Shown: positions 1 to 10,488 of the stretch, one piece after another
How positions within the stretch are numbered: the first letter of the stretch is position 1
How the letters are laid out: each line of letters starts with the position of its first letter
Source: Pristionchus mayeri
Taxonomy: Eukaryota > Nematoda > Chromadorea > Rhabditida > Neodiplogasteridae
Direction: 5' to 3'
DNA: 64,000 nt
Assembly (NCBI GenBank): GCA_036245805.1
Contig: BTRK01000002.1
Location: 6,878,689 to 6,942,688 of the forward strand
Made by a program: the position numbers and the translations under genes
Notes under the pieces: generated by a model
The model's input: the letters and a program-made list of their open reading frames with translations, nothing else
Told to the model about the DNA's origin: nothing
The model's database searches: none

Positions 1-258
1 TTGTCAACAAGCAGCAGTAGCAAATTTTGATTGAAATCGGAGATACTTTATCAAAATATTTTCGGTGCGCCCCAGATGTTTTTAAACTTAAAAAAATTAA
101 AATTCAAAAGCGTAATATTTAAAATGCCTTAAATAAAATGATCCGTTGATTGTCTTGCCGCTCGTGATGGGAGATTTGAGTGAGGCCGGATGTCCAGAAT
201 GCTCAATGACGAATCTGAACGATATTATCTTATCTGAAGAAATAACGAAGCTCGGGAA

Positions 259-783
259 TTGCATGAAAATTTGTTTTCTTTAATACCTTTCTCTGTCCGT
301 TTGCCGTCCGTTACTTGTAACTACTTCCCAATTATCTCCGGAGTACCACAAGGCAGTGTGCTAGGACCTATCCTTTTCTCCATCTATCTAGCTGATCTCT
401 CCCGAACATTATCCAAATTTCATAACGTTTCCGTCCAATTATATGCTGATGATGTCAAATTATATGTATCCTATAGTAAGTCAACCAAATGGGTCATCAC
501 ATCTGAATTTCAATCAGCTCTTGACTGTCTATTTGAATGGACCCAACTTAACCAACTGACTCTATCGGCGTCCAAGTGTTCTCACATCCGCATAGGTTCC
601 AAACAATCTACACCTCGTTATAATATCAATTCCTCTCAACTACCCCTCGAAAATAATGTCCGTGATCGAGGTGTACAAGTCCGCTCTGACCTCAAGAATT
701 CTTGTTCTGTTAAAATCCGTGCTCAGAAAGCGACTTCTAAGTTATTCCTTCTCCTTAAAGCCCTCCCTTTCAACTGGAAATAA
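259..783 (+). pseudogene. Non-LTR retrotransposon reverse transcriptase fragment
   Basis: An open frame of 174 codons carries the central reverse-transcriptase motifs of a LINE-type element. [13 protein letters not shown] (motif region 4) lies near residue 28 and YADDVKLY, the catalytic Asp-Asp motif, near residue 62, followed by the usual helical continuation. An intact element would also encode an endonuclease and more than 800 residues; neither is present on either side, so this is a truncated relic. The clade (RTE, CR1 or Jockey-like) cannot be decided from this piece. Confidence 0.8.
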
Positions 784-1251
784 TAAATAACCACGTTATC
801 TCAACGATCGTTATTCTCAGATTTGCACCAAACCCGCACAGCAATTATCATATCATTTGATGTTATTAAGTAATTATTGCTATCAACAATTTATGCAGTT
901 ATTTTTTTTCATTTCTCACATTCGTATATCCACCAATTTGTCGCCGATCTCTCGTTAGCTCTCCATTTACCGAATGATGTCTGGTTTACAGATTACAGAT
1001 GGTTTGCTGGTTCCGTATTAACAAAATAAGGAATATATGTGAGAGGGGATTCTCCTCAGTGATCTTACTATCATTACACTAAAAAGAAGAAAAAAAACAG
1101 TTTTAAGTTAAAACTTCATTGCGAACAGACGAATCATTTTTTTAGAATTCGCGCCAATGCGAATCCAATCAACTCTTTATTATCAGTTTTATTGTTAGTC
1201 GGTAAGTGTTTCAGATCAGCATTGCTGCGGATGCAGCAATTTCTGCAAGTA
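784..1251. other. Intergenic stretch, nothing recognised
   Basis: AT-rich DNA between the reverse-transcriptase relic and the stop codon of the neighbouring minus-strand pseudogene. I see no open frame, paired repeat or motif that I can support. Confidence 0.5.
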
Positions 1252-3443
1252 TCAGAAGATCAGCGGGGATTGTTGCAGCATTGCGAGTTGTTGTGTTAGT
1301 TGGGGAGTTCGGAGAAGGACTGGGAAGACTAGGTATACGTAAGTCAAATTTTTGAGACTTAGACGGGGAACACGATTAGTAGAGGTGTCAGAGTGAGTTA
1401 TCGATGTTGTAGCGTGAATCGTAGTTTCAGTGATTGGTGAAGTCGTTGGCGTTAAGGTCGTCTTGAAAGTGGTGGAAGTAGAAGGCGTGCTTGCTGATGA
1501 AATTGATAGTGCCGTGGTCGTCGGATTAGCATTGCAATTGTCTCCCTTGCAGCAGCACAATGTTATATTGTATACGCGGTCAAGCACTTCGACATAGCAT
1601 CCATTCTCAAATTATAAGTCGTTATCACCTAATGACGTATTACTAGCTGAACAAAGGAAAAAGTAAAGCTAAATTATATCTTTGAGAGTGGCCCGCAGAG
1701 GAAGCATTGTGCCAAATTTGTTTATGAAACCAGTGTCCGTGTTATGTGTACTGTGGATGGTATGGCTTTCATAGATTTTCCATATGTTAATAAAAATTAA
1801 TCCAACGAATCACGTTCAATATTGACACACTGGCAAAAAATTAATTCTACGAATTACTACGAATTGTTCGTAATATTTCTTGTTTCTCGTGACGTTTCTT
1901 GTACAATCGCGATCATAAGCACAAATTCTCTTTACTATTCCTCTCGTGTTATTTTGGATAAAATGCGTAATTAAATTCGGAGTACTCGGTTGCGCACCAA
2001 GTCTTCTCCTCATAACATTCATCGACATGAAATTGGCGAATTCCTCTCGTCTTAAAAAAAAATCTTACAACTGTGATATATTTTGGAAAAGGATCGCGTT
2101 CTAATGAAGTTCCCTGAGTTATTAGGTTGAGCATAAAGTTTTGCGCGTTTTTCGGCCTCAACTTTGAGCTCGTGCAGTTTCTTTTGCTAAAATATCCATC
2201 TGTTATCCTGATGTCGATATATAGGGACATGTTCAACCTTTGGAATAATATATTTTAACTAGAACAAATATCTCTACTTTGCGAGATATCATGGTCTGCG
2301 TAACTTTTGATTTTTCAGAAAAAATAATGGTTTTCGATTAAATTGCTGTACTTTGCCGAGAAATTTTTATATAGAAGTTCATAATGTTTATTCAGAAACA
2401 CGAGGCGTGCACTACCTAGTACCAAAAAGAGAGAGCTGTGGAATTCATTATACGCTTTGTATAGGTCAATAAATGACGGGTACTTATAAAAATCAGAGTT
2501 ATCTTGAACTAATAACCTCTTTCGAGGATTAACGAGACTGACAGCTACCTATGGGCGCTGTTATCATTACTTACAGGGTTCTCTATTGCCACGATATTTA
2601 AGAGCCCACTTGGCTTTCTCATTTAAAAACTTGACATTTGCACCTGAATTTTTTTAAATGAAAAAGTCGAAATCGCTGATATGGAGGGTCTTCAGGCACG
2701 GCTAACCCTAGAAAAAGTAGCAACCTCCACAACATTCCTAATTAGTGAGTGGTAGGGTAAGGGTTGTTCGTTAATTTTAGCACGATTGAACCGCCCTTCA
2801 AACCACGTGGCTAGCACAAAAGAGGCAAAAGTGAGTTTTTCGATGTTCTACATTGGACACCTAAAATCCGAAAAACCCTGTTCATGAATGGAGATCCGCA
2901 TTCTCTCCCAAATGGAATTTTGACTTGTACTAGATAGGTAGTCACATTCATAAATAATTGAAATCCCAAGAACTATCGGTATAGATACAGTGCACCAAAA
3001 ACATAATGAAAATCGTCATGAAAACTCAAATTCTGATTCCGCACTTATTTCTAATAGGCCCTTTATGGCTGATCAGTCTCAATATTACCAGTACAATATA
3101 TGACAGTCACGCTTTACAACTGTGGTTAACATAGGGTCCTATCTCCGTTCTAAAAGAAATTATTATCCTTTGAAAAGTCATGTCGTTTGTTAGCCACATG
3201 AAGTTTGCTACATCACTGTTGTATTCCCCTTGGTCGGACAGATCTATGATAGTGAGCGCTAAAGAGAGTATAAATGCCCTTATCTAGTAGTAAAAGGTCT
3301 GAGTTGATTCGGCAACTACGAATGATGGTAGATGTCAGGATACACTTTAGTCAAAATCGCGCAAAACTTTATGCTCAACCCGATATATGGCACATGATCG
3401 CTCCAGTGATTGAGAATAGCAAGGAGACGGTGACAGTGCGCAT
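1252..3443 (-). pseudogene. Disrupted cysteine-rich secreted (three-finger-like) protein gene
   Basis: This is a paralogue of the gene at 3739-5953 with the same exon plan. Exon 1 starts at ATG 3443 with a signal-peptide-like start (MRTVTVSLLFSITGA, then Met-Cys-His). It is cut after the Cys-His codons by a mariner-like insertion at 2122-3383 and resumes on the other side, ending at a GTAAG donor near 2066. Exon 2 (about 1858-2004) keeps the CYEEKTWC and CAYDRDC cysteine motifs, but they lie in two different frames, and the acceptor before the first Cys is missing. Exon 3 (1252-1605) is open and holds CCCKGDNCN followed by a Thr/Ser-rich tail. Three independent lesions make function unlikely. 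The CCxxxxNCN ending is typical of Ly6/three-finger-type extracellular domains; that family name is an inference. Confidence 0.7.
2122..3383. mobile_element. Mariner-like element (1.26 kb, no intact transposase)
   Basis: The ends are inverted copies of GGTTGAGCATAAAGTTTTGCGC, and a TA dinucleotide flanks each side (2120-2121 and 3384-3385), the Tc1/mariner target duplication. The length matches a mariner. I found no open transposase frame inside. It interrupts exon 1 of the minus-strand pseudogene. Elements with related ends lie at 19972-21226, 31352-32590 and 33925-36563. Confidence 0.75.
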
Positions 3444-3738
3444 TCATTGCTGAATATGTTTTCAATTTAATCACTTGTTCCAGACGTCCTTGAAACGAGA
3501 TTAGCTGTGTAGGTTAAAGGTACTGCTTGGACGCGAAAGCGATCGAAAGTAAGACTTTTATTATTCTCAGTAATTGCATTTCTAAACACATAGGTTTGAC
3601 GGGATCCAATTTATAAATAAACCGTGTTTGTTTTGATCTGCCATGTCGTATATTGCTAATGATTTAACACATCCATGCATATATTTGAACTGCCCTTCAG
3701 CCATAACAATGTAATCACTCTTTGGGAAATTTAGAAAC

Positions 3739-5953
3739 TCAAGCCAGAGACAAATCTCTTTTTATTGCTAGTAGGGTGAAGTCATTTCGTTGAGCACATT
3801 GCCAATGTTTAAAGCTACAGTTACAAGGAAGGAGATCGTGTGTCGTTGCAATGTTGCCAGTCGAAGTGTCGTAATCAGTTGTCGAAGATACAGTAGTCGA
3901 AGTTGATTTCGATGTGGTTAGCGGATTCGGATCAGCATTGCAATTATCGCCCTTACAGCAGCAGATTGTCTTATTCCATATGTTGACACCATCGTCAAAT
4001 ACGTGAACACGGCATCCGCTCTTCGAATAAAATTCATTAATTCAATAAAATAAAGACCCCCACTGGTCATTATTATGGAATAACACTGTTAGTGCCCATA
4101 CCGGACTAAGAAGGGAAGGCCTTGCGATGTCTTTGGACTTTCGGAACGCGACCTAGTGGGATGGGTAGGTACATGAATTCTAAGAACTCCTGTAAAGTTC
4201 AATTTTGCTGAACGCCCTCAGGGCACGTAAAAAATCAATATTTGTGTCCTCGTTGCGGGTATGTAAAGCCTTCCAGGAGGCCCTGCCATCAAGCATCGGT
4301 GGTTGAGTGGTAGCGAGTCAGGACAGTAATCCTATGGGCGTAGGTTCGGCATCTCTCCGGGGAAAACTTTTTGCACTATTTTTGCGTAATAAGCCGATAC
4401 TCTGGTAGCTAAAGTGAAAGCCCGTTTTCCCGTCTTCCCACTCCCATCTGTTGTAAATGCCGACCAGAGTGGTGTAATCAAGGAACTCTACAAAAATCGA
4501 ACCATCGCCATCAAAGGATCCAAGAAAGTGATTTGGACAGCCCAGAGGAAGACATCCCTTACCCATAGTTTCACCATGATGCCCACTTATTTCGCTGATG
4601 GGCATTTGGGAACTGGAAAACTATTTACGTGGTAATGCCGGAGGCGAAGGGGTCGTTCCCTGCCAAAGGACATATTCAAGTCGATAATCTCGTGGTCAGA
4701 GCCAATAAGGTAGGGCACTTCAAGAGGTGGTCGTTCTCGCAGCCAGAAATTTCACATTTCATGGTGAGTTCCGCATTGGAACATAATTGGCTAGGGGTAA
4801 GAAAGGTGACATTGGGTCTGCTATCTACAAATCCCGCATTGTACCATCCGTGATCATCGTCGCATGATCCTTGAAGGAACTCCACGAGTCTACCAAAAGG
4901 AGAAGATCCTTCGGGCAGTAGTTGGTGAAGACACACGTCTTGAGCCAATCCATCAGTACTTGCCCTCTTATTGGCTCTGACCACGAGATTATCGACTTGA
5001 ATATGTCCTTTGGCAGGGAACGACCCCTTCGCCTCCGGCATTACCACGTAAATATGAGTTCCCAAATGCCCATCAGCGATATAAGTGGGCATCATAGCGA
5101 AACTATGGGTAAGGAATGTCTTCCTCTGGGCTGTACAAATCACTTTCTTGGATCCTTTGATGGCGATGGTTCGATTTTTTTTGGAGTTCCTTGATAACGC
5201 CACTCTGATAGGCATTTACAACAGATGAGAGTGGGAAGACGGGAAAACGGGCGTTCACTTTAGCTTCCAGAGTATCGGCTTATCACGCAAAAATAGTGCA
5301 AAAAGTTTTCCCCGGAGAGATGCCGAACCTACGCCCATATGATTACTGCCCTGACTCGCTGCCATTCAACCACCGATGCTTGCTGGCAAGGCCTCCTGGA
5401 AGGCTTTACATACCGGCAACGCGGGCACAAATATCGATTTTTTACGTGCCCTGAGGGCGTTCAGCAAAATTGAACTTTACAGGAGTTCTTAGAATTCTTG
5501 TACCTACCCATCCCACTAGGTCGCGTTCCGAAAGTCCAAAGACATCGCAAGGCCTTCCCTTGTAAGTCTATACATATTTTTAAAAAAGCGACGTGGTGCA
5601 AGCCATCAACTTACTACGAATTTTTCGTACTTATACGTTTCGTTTCTTGCACAATCACGACCGTAGCCACAGTCTCTCGTTACGGAAGTTTTCGTGACAT
5701 TATTGGAATGGATAAATATGGAGAAATACTCCGATATACACCACTCGTCCTCTTCAATGCACTGAAAGTTACCCTGAAATGGTGTTTCATTTACTCCCTC
5801 TTTACTTAATTAGCTTCGAGCATAACTAACAATTATCGGATAGGTAGGCGAATTTGGCATATAATCCCAATCTCTCGGGGACTTGAAGTGGCATTTGATC
5901 GCCTCGTTGAGAACGAATACAAATGCGAAAGCGAAAATTGATGTATATTGCAT
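3739..5953 (-). CDS. Secreted cysteine-rich protein, three-finger-like (3 exons, 183 aa)
   Basis: Exons on the minus strand are 5831-5953, 5615-5761 and 3739-4020, all joined in phase 0 (donors GTTAGT and GTAAGT; acceptors TTTCAG and CGAAG). Exon 1 encodes a signal peptide (MQYTSIFAFAFVFVLNEA), then the first Cys. Exon 2 carries CIEEDEWC and CGYGRDC and several N-glycosylation sequons. Exon 3 carries SGC, then CCCKGDNCN at about residues 110-118, then a Ser/Thr-rich tail with a few more cysteines. The cysteine spacing and the CCxxxxNCN close suggest an extracellular Ly6/three-finger-type domain. I see no obvious GPI signal at the end. Intron 2 (1.6 kb) is almost wholly a foldback element. The frame is intact, unlike its neighbour at 1252-3443. 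Confidence 0.65.
4103..5569. repeat. Foldback element (1.47 kb) inside an intron
   Basis: Two arms of about 600 bases (4103-4712 and 4966-5569) are near-perfect reverse complements around a loop of about 250 bases. The ends are GGACTAAGAAGGGAAGGCC and AGACTTACAAGGGAAGGCC (inverted). It fills the second intron of the secreted-protein gene. Open frames inside are shadows of the repeat. Each arm holds a tRNA-like stretch (see 4293-4355). Confidence 0.85.
4293..4355 (+). other. tRNA-like sequence with A- and B-box-like motifs (SINE-like head)
   Basis: TGGTTGAGTGG (4300-4310) matches the Pol III A-box pattern, and GGTTCGGCATC (4343-4353) is close to a B box at tRNA-like spacing, with a short stem (AGGA/TCCT) between. 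The T-stem does not pair well, so it is not a functional tRNA gene. The inverted copy sits in the other arm of the foldback near 5310-5375. Confidence 0.4.
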
Positions 5954-6270
5954 CACTGAATGTGCTGATTATCATACAAAATAACCATCAAATCCTGACA
6001 TACTTTTAGAGTGTAAAATACGTTGTTTTCTATGAAGGTGTGAGTAGACCGATTCGTTATTGGATGAGCGAGAGAGAGAGAAACCTCCTTTTATGAAGAT
6101 CCTTTTATGCTTCACTGATTGCATATTGTAGGGAGATCGTGTAAAACCAATTCGTTTTTGAAATTGATTTATATTAATTTATAGAATCTTCGAAATTTAA
6201 TATATTCAAAGTCTAAGTATGCGACTATGAGCACGAACTGTAAAATTTAGCTTTACATGTTAAATCATAC

Positions 6271-7615
6271 TACAGTAGCGGCCATAATTCTATCACTTTG
6301 ATGTTTTTCAAGCATAGCTTTCCTCAAACTTTTCCGATCCTTACCAAATTTCGGATATATTTATATTTTATTATTACCAATATAATCATCCATGAAATCG
6401 GTATATCGTGATAGTGTACGGTAGGTCACTGAGAAATCAATAATTCGCTCAAAATCGGGTTTTCCGGTAAAATGCATGCCAAAAATCGAGAAATACAATC
6501 CAATTATGGATTAGTAGGTTCGAAAGGCCATCTTTCGGACTTTCGAATACAACTTTTAGATAAATTGTTTATCGATTTTTGTTTTGTGGTAGGTCACTTC
6601 AAATTACAGTACTTTTTAGTACATTTTTGGTTGTAACTTTAATTTTAAGGAAGCAATTGAGCTCAAATTGATAAGATAACATTATGGTCCCTATTAACAT
6701 GTGCAAGTTTGGAGTTAACTGGCTTCGATATCGCCAAAATCGTCATATCTGGTATGCTTTCCTTTGACGAGCTGTAAGTCCTGGATAGATTTTTTTCGGT
6801 GCTCAGAAACTGTGTTGGAGATTCTACAATGAATGTCGAACAGATCTGTGAAATTTAGTACTTATTGGAAACATTTCCATATAGATATGATACTTTGAAT
6901 TTTGTAAAATTCGTAAAAAAGTGGCCATTTTGGACGAAAATGGTCGAAAATGACCAGTTTTTGACGAATTTTACCAATTTCAAAGTATCATATCTATAGG
7001 GAAATGTGACCAATAGATATCAAATTTCACAGATCTGTTCGACATTCATCGTACAATCTCCAACACGGTTTCTGAGTGCCGGAAAAATTCTATACAGGAC
7101 TTACAGCTCGTCAAAGTTAAGCATACCAAATATGACGATTTTGGCGATATCGAAGCCAGTTAACTCAACACTTGCACATGTTAATAGGGACCACCAGCCT
7201 ATGATATCTTATCAATTTGAGCTCAATTGCTTCTTTAAAATTTAAGTTACAACCAAAAATGTACTAAAAAGTACTGTAATTTGAAGTGACCTACCACAAG
7301 CCAAAAATCGATTCACAATTTATCTAAAAGATGTATTCGAAAGCCCGAAACATGGCCTTTCGAACCTACTAATCCACAATTGGATAAATACATTTCTAGA
7401 TTTTTGGCATGCATTTTACCGGAAAACCCGATTTTGCGCGAATTATCTATTTCTCAGTGACCTACCGTACACTATCACGATATACCGATTTCATGGACGA
7501 TTATATTGGTAATCATAAAATATGTGTATATCTGAAATTTGGTGAGGATCGGGAAAGTTTGAGGAAAGGTATGCTTGAAAAACATCAATGTGATAGAATT
7601 ATGGCCGCTACTGTA
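6271..7615. mobile_element. Palindromic Tc1/mariner-type element (1.35 kb)
   Basis: The terminal sequence CAGTAGCGGCCATAATTCTATCA is inverted at the other end, with TA on both sides (6271-6272 and 7614-7615). The arms of about 670 bases pair almost end to end, with the centre near 6945. It is non-coding; the open frames within it are by-products. A related terminus, CAGTAGCGGACAAAAGTTTAGCC, occurs singly at about 28182. Confidence 0.8.
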
Positions 7616-7784
7616 AATAGAGAAATGCTTCTTAGACACAATTGCATGATGAGTGATCTCTCTACATCAAATGTCTAAAATGTGGCATTGATTGTCGTAC
7701 TACTCGTGATGGCATAGGATAATGAGGTCGGAGGTCAAGAACATTCAATGACGAATCTGAATGTGAATGCGTTGTGTGCAAATT

Positions 7785-8022
7785 CTATGGTGTAAACATC
7801 TCACACCCAAAGACGAGGAAGGCTCCCGTGACGGGAGGTGTGCTGGATGCCTGTGAGGGGTATAAGAATTTGGAAGTGAACATTATAAAAGGTTCTTCTA
7901 ACCATGTGCATACTTCCTTTTCCAGACGCGATGCACATGGTCAGGCTCGAAATAAAATAATATCCAACCTGAGATTGTGTAATCATGGGGCTGAGAAGAA
8001 TGAGACATATAAGAGTGGACAT
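7785..8022 (-). CDS. Candidate small secreted peptide (2 exons, 39 aa)
   Basis: Exon 1 (7969-8022) encodes an 18-residue signal-peptide-like start (MSTLICLILLSPMITQSQ) ending at a GTTGGA donor in phase 0. Exon 2 (7785-7850, acceptor CCTCACAG) would add 21 residues with one Cys before a stop. The first exon has the same length, the same MST start, the same Gln-Gln-free hydrophobic core and the same phase as the peptide genes at 22797 and 27278, so it may be a diverged relative. Exon 2 is short and could be wrong. A stretch similar to its 3' flank occurs at about 148-230. Confidence 0.25.
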
Positions 8023-9352
8023 GAAGTGATGGAAAACGATGCGAAGATATTGTGTTTTTGTGCTATGTGAGAATTCTAGCTCGATCGAACCATTTGTGAT
8101 CGTCGTTCTGTCAAGATCGTACTAGTGTTCCGATAGTCAGTTCTCTCCCTTCGAATGATGCTTATCGAGTTTATTTTTCTGCTAAAGGCGAGTTTTTGTC
8201 CGATCATCCGATACAATGTAAATATTCATCAAGATGAGATTAGCTTTCTTCATCATGGCGGCATTAGATATCTTCCCTTGTTCGCATGACGATTAGAGGA
8301 CGATTTTAGGGTCACCGTCTCTCAACTTCGCTCACCCTCCTGACCTGTTGGATTGCGAGTTAATGTATAGCATGAGGAGATTGTGGAGTCGTTTTTTTCG
8401 ATTCTCCCAGCCCGCTCAGTTCAGATCGTCAAGGGCGTTGAACGCAAACTGTTCGAGAACCGAGAGAATGATACAGAAAACAAAATAAGTTTGAGAATGA
8501 TCACAAATCACAGGTATTCTGAGAGAATGCACGAAATCGAGAACGAATTAACCAGATGCAGTATCTTATAATTGGGAATCGAAAAGTCATTTTTTTGTTA
8601 TTCTTATTGAATCGTATTTTTTAGGAATTTTTTGTAAATTGTCTGTCAGTAAGAACACATATGTGTCGTGCAACATGGCCGTAACTACATGAGCATGTAC
8701 GGGTATTTTCCCACTCAAAATACGTGAGCCAACATTATTTTTTTAAAGGTTAAAAAAACTTTCACATTTGACAAAACTTGAATTTTCAGGAGACACACAA
8801 ATCATGATGCGATTCGAACATGTGCATATATTGGCCAAGTAACACCTAATATGCGTCATCATGATAGCTTGAGATCTTAAACGAAAAGTACTTTAGGGGG
8901 GGGGGGGGGTTAAAACATCACGATTCAAATCTAGCATTACTGTCTCACCAACCTAATATAGTACTCTATTGCGAAGGGGATACATCTTTTGCAATTTTCA
9001 TAGTTATTTCAACTCCTACAATATTTTGCAACATCATTTTGTTTTCTCTGGCAATGCAATAACAGTGAATCATGTGAGAAGCGTGGGATAAGCTGATTTC
9101 GCTTTGCCAAAACAGAAAGTTAAAAAAAAAACATTAACGTTTGCTGTATTACATGCATCATTTGTTAGTGTCAAATGACTCAATTCTTTACGTCATGTAT
9201 TTCTTTTTTCGTTCACCGTTTGTGATATTTCTTTAGAATTTCCATTTCATCATGTGGGATTATCGCATCCACTTTTTTCTGTTGTCTTTATCCATCCGGT
9301 GGAAGTTTAGTGAAAGTCACTTGATTCTTACGAAACTTTGACTCTGAACTTA
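8023..9352. other. Non-coding stretch with a mariner-like 3' relic and a 14-G run
   Basis: From about 8640 to 8969 the sequence resembles the right end of the mariner-like element at 31352-32590, down to a CACCAACCTAATA terminus. The matching left end was not found. A run of 14 G lies at 8896-8909. A coding-like stretch at 8425-8570 (plus strand) ends at a stop and has no support beyond its composition. Confidence 0.5.
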
Positions 9353-9594
9353 TTAAAGGAGGAGTAAACTCAAAATTCAATTTTTGAAGCTATGCACTGC
9401 CTAGAGCTCCACAACGATAAGAAGCTCCGAAATTTGCACATTTATATCTCTATTCCGAACAGAGTTAAAGCTAGTTGGCTGGGAGCTAGATCAGGGAAAG
9501 CTCAGGGGCGAGATAGCACGCGACTTGAAGAGAATGTGTTCCTAGGTGAAACATATTCCAACCGGGAGCGCGTTTGCATTTACTCCTCCTTTAA
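9353..9594. repeat. MITE-like inverted repeat (242 bp)
   Basis: The ends TTAAAGGAGGAGTAAA and TTTACTCCTCCTTTAA are perfect 16-bp inverted repeats. The interior does not pair over its full length. It lies just upstream of the small secreted-peptide gene at 9702. Confidence 0.7.
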
Positions 9595-9701
9595 ATGGTA
9601 GAATCCGTACTCATTGCATTGAGCCCCTGTCGAAAGTCTGCATGTGTGTGTGTGCTTCCTTTCTCGTTTATGACGTGAAATTCAGTTAGATGACACATAT
9701 C

Positions 9702-10173
9702 ATGATGAGAATCGCGTTCTGCTTCGTTCTCATGTTTGCAATGTCGCTCGTTGAGGCCAAGCCAGACGGCAAGATCGCAGTGCTGAATGGTGATTTTTAA
9801 ACTATTTATTTTTAGTATTATGCATATATTTACTATTCCTTGCCGATATTACTAATTTTGTGATATTTCGTTTGTTGAAAGAACATGAGAAGAGTTGTGA
9901 AAGAGAAAAATAGAAAACAAATGTTATCGCAGCCGAAGACAATGCCTTATTGTGGTGGTAAGAAATGGACATTTTTGCCATTCAATGTGCAATTGTCAGC
10001 CAGTGATCGAAATGAAAATCAATATCGAATATGTAGAATTATATTTATTAATAGCGATCATTGCAGAGTATTGCAAGGATATCTTTGTAGACCTCGACGA
10101 CGCGATTCATTACGTCGACAACTATCTGGTTAGAAATGCGGAACTATGTCGGACGAGAACTATGACGTCATGA
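9702..10173 (+). CDS. Candidate small secreted protein (2 exons, 64 aa)
   Basis: Exon 1 (9702-9789) starts with two Met codons and a clear signal peptide (MMRIAFCFVLMFAMSLVEA), then KPDGKIAVLN, and ends in phase 1 at a GTGATT donor. Exon 2 (10067-10173, acceptor TTGCAG) completes a Glu codon and continues EYCKDIFVDLDDAIHYVDN to a TGA. The mature product would be about 45 residues with two cysteines. Other acceptors inside the 277-base intron give shorter products, so isoforms or an error in exon 2 are possible. It lies 315 bases before the first F-box gene on the same strand. No family recognised. Confidence 0.4.
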
Positions 10174-10488
10174 TCCCCACAGGCACTTCTTCAGTTGTGG
10201 CTGGGCACGCTTGCGTTCAGCCATTATTTCGAAAGCACATTCCATCCTACTTCTTATTCGAATTAATCCCGGTTGCATATTCTCGAGTGCCCATCATATA
10301 TCGGTATTTTGCATGTACTCGGTGCTTCGTCAATGATCCTGGATATTGTGTATCCATTATTTTGAGCATTCGTGATGCTCATCTGTTAAAACCTTTTAGT
10401 GTTTGTTGCATTTCAGTTCTAGGTACTCCATTCATTTTTACGCTTTTTTATCAATTGCTCTCATGTTTCAAAATTATCTCGTTTCAGA

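Noticed and set aside
4414..5215. Overlapping open frames on both strands around 4.4-5.2 kb
   Set aside because: They are mirror images of each other produced by the foldback arms, with no domain and no splice context.
7774..8070. Plus-strand frame of 98 codons at 7.8 kb
   Set aside because: No domain or splice context; the minus strand of the same stretch offers a signal-peptide exon that fits better, though still weakly.
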